The notes beneath the pieces are model-generated. The model worked only from the letters and a program-made list of their open reading frames with translations. It did no database searches and had not been told where the DNA came from. 64,000 bases of DNA from Ectothiorhodospira magna (GTDB taxonomy: Bacteria > Pseudomonadota > Gammaproteobacteria > Ectothiorhodospirales > Ectothiorhodospiraceae). Location: NCBI RefSeq assembly GCF_900110965.1, contig NZ_FOFO01000008.1:37991-101990 (forward strand). Reading direction: 5' to 3'. The position numbers and the translations under genes were made by a program. This document shows positions 9,687-21,979 of the stretch, piece after piece (position 1 is the stretch's first letter; each line of letters opens with the position of its first letter).

Positions 9687-12518
9687 ATGACCAAAGCGAC
9701 CCAAGCCCGCGACATGCAGGCTCAATGGAATACCTCCCACCTGGATGCCGGGAACGCCGCCTACCTGGACCAGCTCTACGAGACCTACCTGGAAGACCCC
9801 TTGCAGGTATCACAGGCCTGGCGAAGCTATTTCGAGGACATGACCCGGGCTGGCCGGGAACCCCAGATCATCCATAGCCGGGTCCGCGAGGAATTTCGCC
9901 AGATGGCCGAGGCCGGCACCCAGCGCGGCCTGCCCATGGGCAGCCTGGAGCACGAACGCAAACAGGTCCGGGTGCTTCAGTACATCAATGCCCATCGCTT
10001 TTTGGGGCATCTGCAGGCGGACCTGGACCCCTTGGGCCTGCATGAAGCCGCCAGCACCCTGCCGGAACTGACCCTGGAACACCATGAGTTGTCGGAAGGC
10101 GACCTGGACACCGTCTTCAACACCGGCTCCCTGTTCGGTCCCAGTGAAGCCTCCCTGCGAGAGATTACCCGCATTCTCAAGGGCACCTATTGCAAAACCC
10201 TGGGTGCCGAATACATGCACATCACCGAGACCACCGAAAAACGCTGGCTACAGGAACGCCTGGAGCCGATGCGCGGCGAACCCGGCTTCACCGCCGACCG
10301 CAAGCGCTACATCCTCGACCGCCTCACCGCCGCCGAAGGCCTGGAACGCTACCTCCATAACCGCTATGTGGGCCAGAAACGCTTCTCCCTGGAAGGGGGC
10401 GAGAGCCTGATTCCCATGCTGGACGAGCTGATCCGGCGCGCCGGTGAGCAGGGGGTGCGGGAGATGGTCATGGGCATGGCCCATCGGGGCCGCCTGAACG
10501 TGCTGGTGAACATCCTGGGCAAATCCCCGGCGGAGCTGTTCCAGGAATTCGAGGGCAAGGGTCGCCGCCATCCCGGCACCGGCGACGTGAAATACCACAT
10601 GGGTTTTTCCTCCGACATCCAGACCCCCGGCGGCCCCATGCGCCTGGCCCTGGCCTTCAACCCCTCCCACCTGGAAATCGTGGGACCGGTGGTGGAAGGC
10701 TCGGTGCGCGCCCGGCAGACCCGCCGCGACGACCGGGACGGGGACGAGGTGCTGCCGGTGGTGATCCACGGCGATGCCGCCTTTGCCGGTCAGGGTGTGG
10801 TGATGGAAACCCTGAACATGTCCCAGACCCGGGGTTTCTCCACCAAGGGCACGGTGCATATCGTCATCAACAACCAGATCGGTTTCACCACCAGCACCCT
10901 CAAGGATGCCCGTTCCACCCCCTACTGCACCGACGTGGCCAAGATGGTGAACGCCCCCATCCTGCACGTGAACGGCGATGACCCGGAGATGGTGCTGTTT
11001 GCCACCCGGATCGCCCTGGATTACCGGATGACCTTCAAGCAGGACGTGGTCATCGACCTGATCTGCTATCGACGCCATGGCCATAACGAGGCCGACGAGC
11101 CTTCCGCCACCCAGCCCGTGATGTACCAGCGCATCAAGTCCATGCCCACCACCCGTGCCCGCTACGCGGAGCGACTGGAACAGCAAGGCATCCTCGACGG
11201 GGAAGAGGCCCAGGCCATGGAAGCCGCCTGCCGCGCCCGTCTGGACGCCGGGGCCAGTCTGATGCCCTTTGTGATCGACAAATCCGAAGCCTTCTACGAC
11301 AAGGCGGTGGACTGGAAACCCTTCATTGACCGGGACTGGCGGGAGCCCACCGAAACCCGGGTCGGCCTGGATACCCTGCGCGGGCTATGGCGACGCATGG
11401 TGGAGCTGCCCGAGGGCTTCGAGCTGCACCCCCGGGTGGCCAAGATCATGGACGACCGTCGCAAGATGGCCGCCGGCTCATTGCCTCTGGACTGGGGTTT
11501 TGCCGAAATTTCCGCCTACGCCAGTTTGGTCACCGAAGGCTACCCGGTGCGCCTGACGGGGCAGGACAGTGGTCGGGGCACCTTTTTCCATCGTCACGCG
11601 GTGCTGTTCAACCAGCGGGACGGCAACCGCTGGATACCGCTGCGCAATCTGGCCGAGCACCAGGAGGAGTTCCTGGTCATCGATTCTTTGCTGTCGGAAG
11701 AAGCGGTACTGGCCTTCGAGTTCGGCTATGCCACCGCAGCCCCCAACACCCTGACCCTGTGGGAAGCCCAGTTCGGCGACTTTGCCAACGGCGCCCAGGT
11801 GGTGATCGACCAGTTCATCAGTTCCGGTGAACAGAAATGGGCGCGTCTGTGCGGCCTGGTGATGCTGCTGCCCCACGGCTATGAAGGCCAGGGCCCGGAA
11901 CATTCATCCGCCCGCCTGGAACGCTATCTGCAACTGTGCGCCCAGCACAACATGCAGGTCTGTGTCCCCTCCACCCCGGCCCAGATCTTCCACCTGCTGC
12001 GGCGCCAGATGATCCGGCCCTACCGCAAGCCGTTGATCGTGATGACCCCCAAGAGCCTGCTGCGCCACAAGCTGGCGGTGAGTCCCCTGGAATCCCTCAC
12101 CGAAGGCCATTTCCAGAATGTCATCGACGAGATCGACCCCCTGGCCCCCCAGGAGGTCACCCGGATCGTGCTCTGTGCCGGCAAGGTCTACTACGACCTG
12201 CTGGAGCGTCGCCGCGCCGAGGAGAAGCACGGTATCGCCATCCTGCGCCTGGAGCAGCTTTATCCCTTCCCGGAAGAAGAACTGAGCCGGATTCTGGCCC
12301 AGTATCCCAACGCCACCGAGTTCTACTGGGTCCAGGAAGAACCCCTCAACCAGGGGGCCTGGTACTCCAGCCAGCATCATATCCGCGCCCTGCTGGGCGA
12401 AGACCGCTACCTGCAGCATGTCACCCGGCCCGCCTCCGCCTCACCCTCGGTGGGCCATCTGGACGTTCACGTGAAACAGCAGGACGCCCTGATCGAACGG
12501 GCCCTGCGCCAGAACTGA
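9687..12518 (+). CDS. sucA: 2-oxoglutarate dehydrogenase E1 component
   Basis: Thiamine-diphosphate enzyme that decarboxylates 2-oxoglutarate and passes the succinyl group to the SucB lipoyl arm in the citric acid cycle. The 943 residues match the family. It opens with the E2-binding helix region (SHLDAGNAAYLDQLYETYLEDP), has the MGMAHRGRLNVL motif, the ThDP/Mg segment HGDAAFAGQG with NNQIGFTT, and the late pyrimidine-binding half with HGYEGQGPEHSSARLER. sucB follows after 93 bases and lpdA next, so all three complex subunits are encoded together. Confidence 0.97.
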   Translation: MTKATQARDMQAQWNTSHLDAGNAAYLDQLYETYLEDPLQVSQAWRSYFEDMTRAGREPQIIHSRVREEFRQMAEAGTQRGLPMGSLEHERKQVRVLQYINAHRFLGHLQADLDPLGLHEAASTLPELTLEHHELSEGDLDTVFNTGSLFGPSEASLREITRILKGTYCKTLGAEYMHITETTEKRWLQERLEPMRGEPGFTADRKRYILDRLTAAEGLERYLHNRYVGQKRFSLEGGESLIPMLDELIRRAGEQGVREMVMGMAHRGRLNVLVNILGKSPAELFQEFEGKGRRHPGTGDVKYHMGFSSDIQTPGGPMRLALAFNPSHLEIVGPVVEGSVRARQTRRDDRDGDEVLPVVIHGDAAFAGQGVVMETLNMSQTRGFSTKGTVHIVINNQIGFTTSTLKDARSTPYCTDVAKMVNAPILHVNGDDPEMVLFATRIALDYRMTFKQDVVIDLICYRRHGHNEADEPSATQPVMYQRIKSMPTTRARYAERLEQQGILDGEEAQAMEAACRARLDAGASLMPFVIDKSEAFYDKAVDWKPFIDRDWREPTETRVGLDTLRGLWRRMVELPEGFELHPRVAKIMDDRRKMAAGSLPLDWGFAEISAYASLVTEGYPVRLTGQDSGRGTFFHRHAVLFNQRDGNRWIPLRNLAEHQEEFLVIDSLLSEEAVLAFEFGYATAAPNTLTLWEAQFGDFANGAQVVIDQFISSGEQKWARLCGLVMLLPHGYEGQGPEHSSARLERYLQLCAQHNMQVCVPSTPAQIFHLLRRQMIRPYRKPLIVMTPKSLLRHKLAVSPLESLTEGHFQNVIDEIDPLAPQEVTRIVLCAGKVYYDLLERRRAEEKHGIAILRLEQLYPFPEEELSRILAQYPNATEFYWVQEEPLNQGAWYSSQHHIRALLGEDRYLQHVTRPASASPSVGHLDVHVKQQDALIERALRQN

Positions 12519-12611
12519 CCTGGCCACCACCAGGGCGAGAGACACACAGGGGGCCAACGGATGTGCATCGCATCCGCGTCCCAAGGCCGGAACCATAAGG
12601 ACACATAAACC

Positions 12612-13913
12612 ATGAGTACAGAGGTCAAAATCCCGCAACTCCCCGAGTCCGTCTCGGATGCCACCATCGTCAGCTGGCACAAGCAACCCGGAGACCAGGT
12701 CAAGCGGGACGAGATACTGGTGGACATCGAAACCGACAAGGTGGTGCTGGAAGTCCCCGCCCCCGAGGACGGGGTAATGGGGGAGATCATCGAGCCGGCG
12801 GGGGCCATCGTCACCGCGGGGCAAGTGATCGCCCGCCTGGAAAAGGCCGGCAAGGGGGGCAAGGGTGGCGGCAAGAAAAAGGCCGCCAGGAATGACGGCG
12901 GCAAGGACACGGAGAAAACCGCGAAGCAACTGGATACCGCCACCGCCGGGCGGGATGCCGCCGATGAGGGGGATGACCCGGCCCTGAGTCCGGCGGTACG
13001 CCGCCTGGTCAACGAACACGGCCTGGACCCGGCCGAGATCGAAGGCACCGGCAAGGGCGGCCGCCTGCTCAAGGAAGACGTGCTCAAGTACCTGGAAACC
13101 CTGGAGGCAGAGGCCGCCCAGGCACCGGCAGCGCCTGCCACCGCCCCGGAAGCCCAGGCGGCCCCGGCACCCAGCGCCCCGCCGCCGGCCCCGTCCACCG
13201 GCCCCAGCGGTGCCCGCCCGGAAAAGCGTGTCCCCATGACCCGCCTGCGGGCACGCATCGCCGAGCGCCTGGTGGAGGCCCAGCAGAACGCCGCCATGCT
13301 CACCACCTTCAACGAGGTGAACATGAAGCCGGTGATGGACCTGCGGGCCCAGTACAAGGACCGCTTCGAGAAACGCCACGGCGTGCGCCTGGGCTTCATG
13401 TCCTTCTTCGTCAAGGCCGCCACCGAGGCCCTCAAGCGCTTCCCCGAAGTGAACGCCTCCATCGACGGCAAGGACATCGTCTACCACGGCTATTTCGACA
13501 TCGGCATCGCCGTCTCCGCGCCCCGGGGGCTGGTGGTGCCCATCCTGCGGGATACGGACACCCTCACCATGTCGGAGGTGGAGCGCACCATCAACGACTT
13601 CGGCAAGAAGGCCGAGGCGGGCAGTCTGGGCATGGAGGACCTCACCGGCGGCACCTTCACCATCTCCAACGGCGGTGTCTTCGGCTCCCTGCTGTCCACC
13701 CCCATCATCAACCCGCCCCAGAGCGCCATCCTGGGCATGCACCGCATTCAGGAACGCCCCATGGCCGAGAACGGCCAGGTGGTGATCCGGCCCATGATGT
13801 ACCTGGCCCTGTCCTACGATCACCGCATCATCGACGGTCGCGAGGCCGTGCAGTTCCTGGTGACCATCAAGGACATGCTGGAAGACCCGGCCCGACTGCT
13901 GCTGGAAGTGTAG
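12612..13913 (+). CDS. sucB: 2-oxoglutarate dehydrogenase E2, dihydrolipoyl succinyltransferase
   Basis: Core acyltransferase of the 2-oxoglutarate dehydrogenase complex. One lipoyl domain lies at about 1-77 with the [15 protein letters not shown] loop carrying the lipoylated lysine. A Gly/Lys-rich linker follows, then the E3-binding domain at about 117-157 ([16 protein letters not shown]), an Ala/Pro linker, and the catalytic domain ending in [13 protein letters not shown] with His404 as predicted general base. Total length 433 residues. It sits between sucA and lpdA; a strong hairpin separates it from lpdA. Confidence 0.97.
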   Translation: MSTEVKIPQLPESVSDATIVSWHKQPGDQVKRDEILVDIETDKVVLEVPAPEDGVMGEIIEPAGAIVTAGQVIARLEKAGKGGKGGGKKKAARNDGGKDTEKTAKQLDTATAGRDAADEGDDPALSPAVRRLVNEHGLDPAEIEGTGKGGRLLKEDVLKYLETLEAEAAQAPAAPATAPEAQAAPAPSAPPPAPSTGPSGARPEKRVPMTRLRARIAERLVEAQQNAAMLTTFNEVNMKPVMDLRAQYKDRFEKRHGVRLGFMSFFVKAATEALKRFPEVNASIDGKDIVYHGYFDIGIAVSAPRGLVVPILRDTDTLTMSEVERTINDFGKKAEAGSLGMEDLTGGTFTISNGGVFGSLLSTPIINPPQSAILGMHRIQERPMAENGQVVIRPMMYLALSYDHRIIDGREAVQFLVTIKDMLEDPARLLLEV

Positions 13914-13925
13914 GGACCATCCTGA

Positions 13926-15449
<1,524 letters not shown>

Positions 15450-15471
15450 AAACCTTGACTTTCAGCCAGTG

Positions 15472-15498
15472 CCCCGTTCCCTCCCCAGGGGAGCGGGG
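15472..15498 (+). terminator. Possible terminator hairpin after lpdA
   Basis: An 11-bp stem (including two G-U pairs) with a 5-base loop lies 23 bases after the lpdA stop. It is not followed by a clear T tract, so it may be a weak or Rho-assisted terminator of the suc operon. Confidence 0.35.
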
Positions 15499-15499
15499 T

Positions 15500-15622
15500 A
15501 GCCTGTTAAATAGTTTAAAGTTATCAAAAGATATTATTTTTATATTTCAAAAGAATTTGCTGGCTGCATAGAATCGTCTCCAGCACGTCATTTTCTTTCC
15601 CCTTGACACTGGAGTTCTATTC
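15500..15622 (+). promoter_or_regulatory. AT-rich upstream region of the sulfate importer operon
   Basis: Between the suc hairpin and sbp lies a strikingly AT-rich tract (about 15506-15558) in otherwise GC-rich DNA. Sulfate-assimilation promoters are typically activated by CysB at AT-rich sites upstream of -35, so this is the likely regulatory region for sbp-cysTWA. No exact binding site is assigned. Confidence 0.4.
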
Positions 15623-16636
15623 ATGAAGCCATCGTTTTCCCTTTTCTCCGCCGGTGTGATACTGGCGGGCGCCCTGGCGCTCCCGGCCCAGGCCAGTGAC
15701 CGCATCCTCAATGCCTCCTACGACATCGCCCGGGAACTGTTCCAGGCCATCAATCCGGCATTCATCGAGGACCATGCCGCCGCCACCGGACAGAACATCA
15801 CGGTACGCCAGTCCCATGCCGGCTCTTCCAGTCAGGCCCGCTCCATTCTCCAGGGTCTGGCGGCGGATGTGGTCACGTTCAACCAGATCACGGACATTCA
15901 GGTGCTGGTGGACGGCGGGCTGGTGGCTCCGGACTGGCAGGCGCGCCTGCCGAACCAGGCGTCTCCCTTCTATTCCCTGCCGGCCTTCCTGGTGCGGGCG
16001 GGCAACCCGAAGAACATCAGGGACTGGGAAGACCTTGCCGGCGATGGCGTGTCGCTGGTGTTTCCCAATCCCAAGACCTCGGGTAATGGCCGTTATACCT
16101 ATCTGGCGGCCTGGGGAGACGCCCATCTGCGATTCGAGGGGGATGAGGACAAGGTCCGGGCCTTCATCCAGCGCTTCATCGGCAATGTCCGTGTCTTCGA
16201 TACCGGAGGCCGGGGGGCCACCACCACCTTTGCCGAGCGCGGCATCGGGGATGTCCTGATTACTTTCGAGTCGGAGGTCAATCATATCCGCCGCGAGCAC
16301 GGCGAGGATCGCTTCGAGGTGGTCATCCCGTCCCGCAGCCTGCTGGCGGAATTTCCCGTCGCCGTGGTGGACCGGGTGGTGGACCGGCAGAACAGTCGCG
16401 CCCTGGCCGAATCCTACCTGCAGTATCTCTACACCCCCCGGGCCCAGGAGATTCTGGCGGGATTTCATTACCGGGTGACCGATGAATCGGTCCGGGCCGC
16501 CCACAACGCGGCCTTCCCGGCGGTGGAGCTGTTCACCGCCGAAGACCTTTTCGGCAGCTGGGCCCAGGCCCAACAGAGGCACTTTAGTGATGGCGGTACC
16601 CTGGATCAGGCCCAGGCTGCCAGCCGTCGCCGCTGA
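15623..16636 (+). CDS. sbp: Periplasmic sulfate/thiosulfate-binding protein
   Basis: Extracytoplasmic receptor that delivers sulfate (or thiosulfate) to CysTWA. A cleavable signal peptide covers about 1-24 with a likely cut after PAQA. The 337-residue protein carries family motifs: LNASYDIARELFQAINPAF early, QSHAGSSSQARSILQGL with ligand-binding serines, VVTFNQITDIQVLV, and NPKTSGNGRYTYLAAWG. It lies 86 bases before cysT, with a perfect hairpin between them, consistent with higher expression of the binding protein than of the permease. Confidence 0.93.
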   Translation: MKPSFSLFSAGVILAGALALPAQASDRILNASYDIARELFQAINPAFIEDHAAATGQNITVRQSHAGSSSQARSILQGLAADVVTFNQITDIQVLVDGGLVAPDWQARLPNQASPFYSLPAFLVRAGNPKNIRDWEDLAGDGVSLVFPNPKTSGNGRYTYLAAWGDAHLRFEGDEDKVRAFIQRFIGNVRVFDTGGRGATTTFAERGIGDVLITFESEVNHIRREHGEDRFEVVIPSRSLLAEFPVAVVDRVVDRQNSRALAESYLQYLYTPRAQEILAGFHYRVTDESVRAAHNAAFPAVELFTAEDLFGSWAQAQQRHFSDGGTLDQAQAASRRR

Positions 16637-16666
16637 TCCTCCACCGCGGCACCCTGGTGCAGACAT

Positions 16667-16690
16667 GGCCGGAGTGACATCACTCCGGCC
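16667..16690 (+). promoter_or_regulatory. Perfect hairpin between sbp and cysT
   Basis: A 10-bp perfect stem (16667-16676 with 16681-16690) and 4-base loop follow sbp by 30 bases. No T run follows. Such hairpins after binding-protein genes commonly protect the upstream message from 3' decay and reduce read-through into permease genes. Confidence 0.55.
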
Positions 16691-16722
16691 CCTTCCTGAT
16701 TCACCTTCGAGAAAGACACGCC

Positions 16723-17577
16723 ATGCAGCTGTGGACCATTCGACCCCGGGCGCTACGGGTCAAGGGCGTACTACCCGGCTTTGGCCTGACCATGGGCACC
16801 ACATTGCTGTTCATCAGCCTGGTGGTCCTGTTGCCGCTGTCGGCACTGCTGATCCAGGCCGCCAGTCTGAGTCCCGGCGAGTTCTGGCGCATCATCAGTT
16901 CGGAACGGGCGGTGGCCACCTATAAGCTCACCTTGAGTTCGGCGCTCATTGCTTCCATTTTCAATGTATTTTTCGGCCTGTTGCTGGCCTGGATACTCAC
17001 CCGCTACCAGTTTCCGGGCAGATCCCTGCTGGATGCCATTGTGGATCTCCCCTTTGCCCTGCCCACCGCCGTTGCCGGCCTGTCCCTGGCCTTTCTGTTC
17101 ACCAGTCACGGCTGGATTGGGCAGTATCTGGAGCCGATGGGCATTCAGGTGGCCTATACCCAACTGGGGATCATTGCCGCCATGGCCTTTACCAGTGCGC
17201 CCTTCGTGATTCGCTCGGTGCAGCCGGTACTGGAGGACATGGAACCGGAACTGGAAGAAGCCGCCGCCATCCTGGGGGCAAGCCCGTGGCAGATCTTCCA
17301 GGGCATCATCCTGCCCACCATCATGCCCGCCCTGCTGGCGGGATTCTCGCTGGCCCTGGCCCGTAGCCTGGGGGAATTTGGCGCCATTATCTTCATCGCC
17401 GGCAACATGCCCTTTGAAACCGAGATCACCGCCCTGCTGATCATGATCCGCCTGGAGGAATACAACTACGCCGGCGCCGCGGCCATCGCCTCGGTGGTGC
17501 TGGCGGCGGCCCTGGTCATGCTGTTGATCATCAACCTGCTGCAAGGCCGGATCTATCGCGCCCGGAGCGACTCATGA
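16723..17577 (+). CDS. cysT: Sulfate ABC transporter permease CysT
   Basis: Inner-membrane permease of the sulfate/thiosulfate importer. The 284-residue protein has about six hydrophobic segments and the permease EAA loop near EEAAAILGASPWQIFQGIILP, which contacts the CysA ATPase. LPTAVAGLSLAFLF and SLGEFGAIIFIAGN are typical CysT strings. It overlaps cysW by 4 bases (ATGA at 17574-17577), so translation is coupled. Confidence 0.94.
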   Translation: MQLWTIRPRALRVKGVLPGFGLTMGTTLLFISLVVLLPLSALLIQAASLSPGEFWRIISSERAVATYKLTLSSALIASIFNVFFGLLLAWILTRYQFPGRSLLDAIVDLPFALPTAVAGLSLAFLFTSHGWIGQYLEPMGIQVAYTQLGIIAAMAFTSAPFVIRSVQPVLEDMEPELEEAAAILGASPWQIFQGIILPTIMPALLAGFSLALARSLGEFGAIIFIAGNMPFETEITALLIMIRLEEYNYAGAAAIASVVLAAALVMLLIINLLQGRIYRARSDS

Positions 17578-18455
17578 CCCATGCCATCACGCCATCTCCA
17601 CGCCGGGGCCAACCCTCCCGCGCCATCCGCTGGGGGCGCCGGGGCCTGATTGCCGCCGGTGTCCTGCTGGCACTGCTGGTCATCGTATTGCCCCTGGTGG
17701 CGGTTTTTGCCCAGGCCCTGTCCCGGGGCTGGGCGGTCTATGCCGCCAACATCGCCCACCCGGAAACCCTCCAGGCCATCAAGCTGACCGTGCTGGCGGC
17801 CGCCATCGCGGTGCCGGTGAACACGATTTTCGGCGTCTGTGCCGCCTGGCTCATCACCCGGTTTCGCTTTCCTGGCCGGCGCCTGTTGCAAACATTCATC
17901 GACATTCCCTTTGCCATTTCCCCGGTGGTGGCCGGCGTCATGTACCTGTTGCTCTACGGCACCGGAGGCTGGCTGGGGGCCTGGTTGCATGCCCATGATC
18001 TGCAGGTGATGTTTTCGGTCACAGCCATTGTCATGGTCACCGTCTTTGTCACCAGCCCCTTCGTGGCCCGGGAGCTGATTCCCTTCATGCAGGCCCAAGG
18101 CACGGAAGAGGAGGAGTCCTCCATGGTGCTGGGGGCCAGCGGCTGGCAGACCTTCTGGCACATCACCCTGCCCAACATCCAGTGGGCATTGATCTATGGC
18201 GTGATTCTCTGCAATGCCAGGGCCATGGGGGAGTTTGGCGCCGTGGCCGTGGTCTCCGGGAACATTCGTGGTGAAACCAACACCCTGCCCCTGTATGTGC
18301 AGCAGACCTTCGACGACTACAACATTGCCGGTGCCTTTGCCGCCGCCTCCCTGCTGGCCACCCTTGCCATGGTCACCCTGGTTCTGAAGACGGTGGTGGA
18401 ATGGCGTCGGGACCGTCTGCTGGCCACCCATGAGCGCGGGATCAGCGGCGGATGA
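17574..18455 (+). CDS. cysW: Sulfate ABC transporter permease CysW
   Basis: Second membrane subunit of the sulfate/thiosulfate importer, 293 residues with about six hydrophobic segments after a basic cytoplasmic N-terminus. The EAA-type loop reads EEEESSMVLGASGWQTFWHITLP and the later GEFGAVAVVSGNIRGETNTLPL is characteristic of CysW. Start overlaps cysT; cysA follows after 45 bases. Confidence 0.94.
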   Translation: MTHAITPSPRRGQPSRAIRWGRRGLIAAGVLLALLVIVLPLVAVFAQALSRGWAVYAANIAHPETLQAIKLTVLAAAIAVPVNTIFGVCAAWLITRFRFPGRRLLQTFIDIPFAISPVVAGVMYLLLYGTGGWLGAWLHAHDLQVMFSVTAIVMVTVFVTSPFVARELIPFMQAQGTEEEESSMVLGASGWQTFWHITLPNIQWALIYGVILCNARAMGEFGAVAVVSGNIRGETNTLPLYVQQTFDDYNIAGAFAAASLLATLAMVTLVLKTVVEWRRDRLLATHERGISGG

Positions 18456-18500
18456 CGCCGGCCATTGCCCATCAGAGCCCAGGACTTTCCGGATACCCCC

Positions 18501-19610
<1,110 letters not shown>

Positions 19611-19931
19611 TCCCCGGTGTAGCCCGGGGCGGATCGGGGCTGCACCAGGGGACAGGAAAGGCGACTATTTCGTCAGCGCCTCGCCGCGGAACTGAAGCAA
19701 CGCCGCACGCCACCACTCCAGCAAGCCATGGCCGAAATCGGGAAGCGTGGAGACCGAGGCGCGTTCTTCTCACAAAAAAAGCACGTCAGAAATGATATAC
19801 ACTCCTGTGCCGGAATCATTCAACCAGTCACCCGTGTTGCGCGAGAAGCCCCCGGCCGTGGGGAGGGTGTCAACCGAACCCACCCAGGCAACCCAGCGCC
19901 AGCCTGATCAACGCTGTACAGGGAACGCGTC
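19611..19931. other. Accessory gap between cysA and the serine hydrolase gene
   Basis: These 321 bases carry no intact gene. They begin with a short GC hairpin (about 19613-19630), contain the 62-bp remnant of a YbjN-family gene end (19660-19721), and end with the putative promoter and ribosome site of the serine hydrolase gene. An extended -10 candidate, TG at 19793-19794 followed by TATACA at 19796-19801, lies in an AT-rich patch. AGGGAA precedes the ATG at 19932 by six bases. Confidence 0.5.
19660..19721 (-). pseudogene. Remnant of the 3' end of a second ybjN-like gene
   Basis: On the minus strand this encodes LEWWRAALLQFRGEALTK followed by a stop, nearly the same as the last residues of the intact YbjN-family gene at 21277-21741. 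At the DNA level 58 of 62 bases match 21272-21333. Homology stops abruptly after 19721. Only the tail of the gene remains, so it is a relic; together with the intact copy it brackets the serine hydrolase gene as direct repeats. Confidence 0.8.
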
Positions 19932-21269
19932 ATGTCCAATCCAATCTGTAACGCGCTTGTGGCATTAACACTCGCCCTGGCCTTTTCCGCCGACATCAGG
20001 CCGGTGATGGCACAATCCGGCCCACCACTGGACGCCGAGCATTCGGACCCGGGAAGGCTGGGCTGGATGACGGGTTTTCCGCCGCCGCCTGAAAAACTGA
20101 TCACACACCCCGATTATTTCAGCTTCCCCAAGCTGCGCTGGACGGTGTGCCACATACGCGAGCTACTGCCGACCAAGCAGGTCAGCCGTGGCATCGGCGC
20201 GCCGGTGCCACTGACATACGCCCTCGATGACGGCATTGATGCCGTGCGTTTCACGCCACTGGATGGCGATGAACCCATGACATGGAAGGCGTCGCTCTCG
20301 GCCAATTACACCGACGGCATACTCATCATCCATAAGGGTCGGGTAGTTTACGAACGGTACTTCGGCTGTCTCGACGAAATGAGCCAGCACGCGGCGATGT
20401 CCATGACAAAGTCTCTGACGGGGCTGCTGGCCGAGATCCTGGTGGCGGAGGGAACGCTTGATGATACCGCCAAAGTGGCCACCCTTGTCCCGGAACTCTC
20501 CTACGGCGGGTTTGGCGAGGCCACCGTGCGCCAGGTCATGGATATGACAACGGCTCTCGATTACAGCGAAGACTATGCCGACCCCGGGGCCGACATATGG
20601 GCCTATTCCGCGGCGGCAAGTCCATTGCCGAAACCCGAGGGGTATGAAGGTCCAAACGGGTATTTCGAATATCTTCAAACCGTTGGGCAGGACGGGATTC
20701 ATGGACAGACTTTCGGCTACCGGACCGTCAATACGGATGCCCTCGGCTGGATCCTCTCGCGGGTGACGGACAGGAATATCGCGGAGCTGCTGTCGGAACG
20801 TATCTGGAGCAGAATGGGCGCGGAGCAGGATGCCTACATGACCATCGACGGCAAGGGCATACCATTTGCGGGTGGCGGGTTGAGCGCCGGTCTGCGTGAT
20901 ATGGGGCGAATCGGCCTGCTGATGCTGAACGGCGGAGAGATCAACGGACAACGGCTGTTTCCCGAATCGGTCGTGGCGAACATCCGCGCCGGTGGCGACA
21001 GGGAAGCCTTTGCAAGGGCGGGGTATGCCACCCTTGACGGCGGCAGCTACCGTGGCATGTGGTGGATTTTTCACAACCCCCATGGTGCCTTCGCGGCACG
21101 CGGCGTCCATGGGCAGACCATCTATGTGGACCCGACCGCCGAAATGGTGATCGTGCGTTTTTCATCCTTCCCCACGGCAAGCAATGCCGGGATCGATCCG
21201 ACCTCACTGCCCGCCTATCAGGCCGTGGCCGAGTATCTGATGGGATCCAGCCTTGTGTCCGCGGATTGA
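19932..21269 (+). CDS. Serine beta-lactamase-fold hydrolase (NylB / class C-like)
   Basis: Exported serine hydrolase of the beta-lactamase/penicillin-binding-like fold. A signal peptide at about 1-27 ends near VMAQ. The catalytic S-x-x-K reads SMTKS; a second motif GYRTVNTDALG takes the Y-x-N place and VHGQTIYVD the KTG place, a pattern closer to 6-aminohexanoate-dimer hydrolases and esterase-type relatives than to true cephalosporinases. The 445 residues are long for the family because of a roughly 100-residue N-terminal extension. It lies between direct repeats of a ybjN gene end, suggesting acquisition. The substrate is unknown; resistance should not be assumed. Confidence 0.8.
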   Translation: MSNPICNALVALTLALAFSADIRPVMAQSGPPLDAEHSDPGRLGWMTGFPPPPEKLITHPDYFSFPKLRWTVCHIRELLPTKQVSRGIGAPVPLTYALDDGIDAVRFTPLDGDEPMTWKASLSANYTDGILIIHKGRVVYERYFGCLDEMSQHAAMSMTKSLTGLLAEILVAEGTLDDTAKVATLVPELSYGGFGEATVRQVMDMTTALDYSEDYADPGADIWAYSAAASPLPKPEGYEGPNGYFEYLQTVGQDGIHGQTFGYRTVNTDALGWILSRVTDRNIAELLSERIWSRMGAEQDAYMTIDGKGIPFAGGGLSAGLRDMGRIGLLMLNGGEINGQRLFPESVVANIRAGGDREAFARAGYATLDGGSYRGMWWIFHNPHGAFAARGVHGQTIYVDPTAEMVIVRFSSFPTASNAGIDPTSLPAYQAVAEYLMGSSLVSAD

Positions 21270-21276
21270 ACGGCGA

Positions 21277-21741
21277 CTATTTCGTCAGTACCTCGCCGCG
21301 GAACTGAAGCAACGCCACACGCCACCAGTCCAGGGTATCGTCCAGGTTGCGCTCGGTCACGCCGAAATCCAGATTCACATTCATCTCCAGCACCGGGTCC
21401 CCATCGCCGTCCAGATAGGCCTTGCCGAAACGGGCGGTACGGTTCCAGCGGTTCATGTCTTCCAGCGTGTACTGGCCATTGGTCTGCCAGGCGCTGGTGA
21501 ACTGAATGTTCTTGCAATCCCGGTTCTCCGAGCAGCCATAGAAGATGATGGCGCAACTCGTGCCGTCAATGCGACCACGGATCATGGGATCGCCCGTGCC
21601 GTCGGTAGTCAGGGTTGCCGAGCCATACCCCTGGGCAAGTTGACGGATCTTCTCCGGATTGGTTGCGTCGACAATCTCGGAGGCCGACAGGGGGCCGGCC
21701 GCGGCCAGCAGAATGGCGATCATCATCCAGGGTTTCAGCAT
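21277..21741 (-). CDS. YbjN domain-containing exported protein
   Basis: A 154-residue protein with a signal peptide (cleavage near PLSAS, about residue 20) and a YbjN-type domain: DATNPEKIRQLAQGYGSATL near the start, a GTSCAIIFYGC strand with a cysteine pair, FTSAWQ, and NRWNRTARFGKAYLD. YbjN family members fold like type III secretion chaperones; their role is poorly known. It is convergent with the hydrolase gene (7-bp gap) and divergent from sbtA copy 1. A near-identical tail remnant lies at 19660-19721. Confidence 0.75.
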   Translation of the reverse strand: MLKPWMMIAILLAAAGPLSASEIVDATNPEKIRQLAQGYGSATLTTDGTGDPMIRGRIDGTSCAIIFYGCSENRDCKNIQFTSAWQTNGQYTLEDMNRWNRTARFGKAYLDGDGDPVLEMNVNLDFGVTERNLDDTLDWWRVALLQFRGEVLTK

Positions 21742-21913
21742 GCTTCAGTCTCCCTCAAGACGGTTCAAGGACATTGCCATGATTCAGGCCCGGAGCCTGA
21801 TGACAGGGCCATGCATGGTGGAATTTATACCACTTGCATCCCCGTCTGTCCCCCCCATGGCACCGGGACTTCCGACGCGCCATTCGCGGGCAGCCTGACC
21901 GCATGCCCCGAGC

Positions 21914-21979
21914 ACTGGCATCCATCGGCCGTTGGCCTCAGAATTCGGACCAACTCAAGCAACCGCTCATACGCTCATG
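21914..21979 (+). repeat. Conserved leader of sbtA copy 1
   Basis: The 63 bases before the sbtA copy 1 ATG match those before copy 2 (26356-26421 including the ATG) at about 57 of 66 positions with no gaps. The strongest conserved block is CCTCAGAATTCGG followed by CCAACTCAAGCAACC. No classical ribosome site is visible, so the leader may carry a shared control element. Upstream of this boundary the two loci are unrelated. Confidence 0.7.

Noticed and set aside
19932..21269. Calling the serine hydrolase an AmpC beta-lactamase and resistance gene
   Set aside because: SxxK is present, but the YxN and KTG positions are altered and the N-terminal extension is atypical; closer to NylB/esterase-type relatives.
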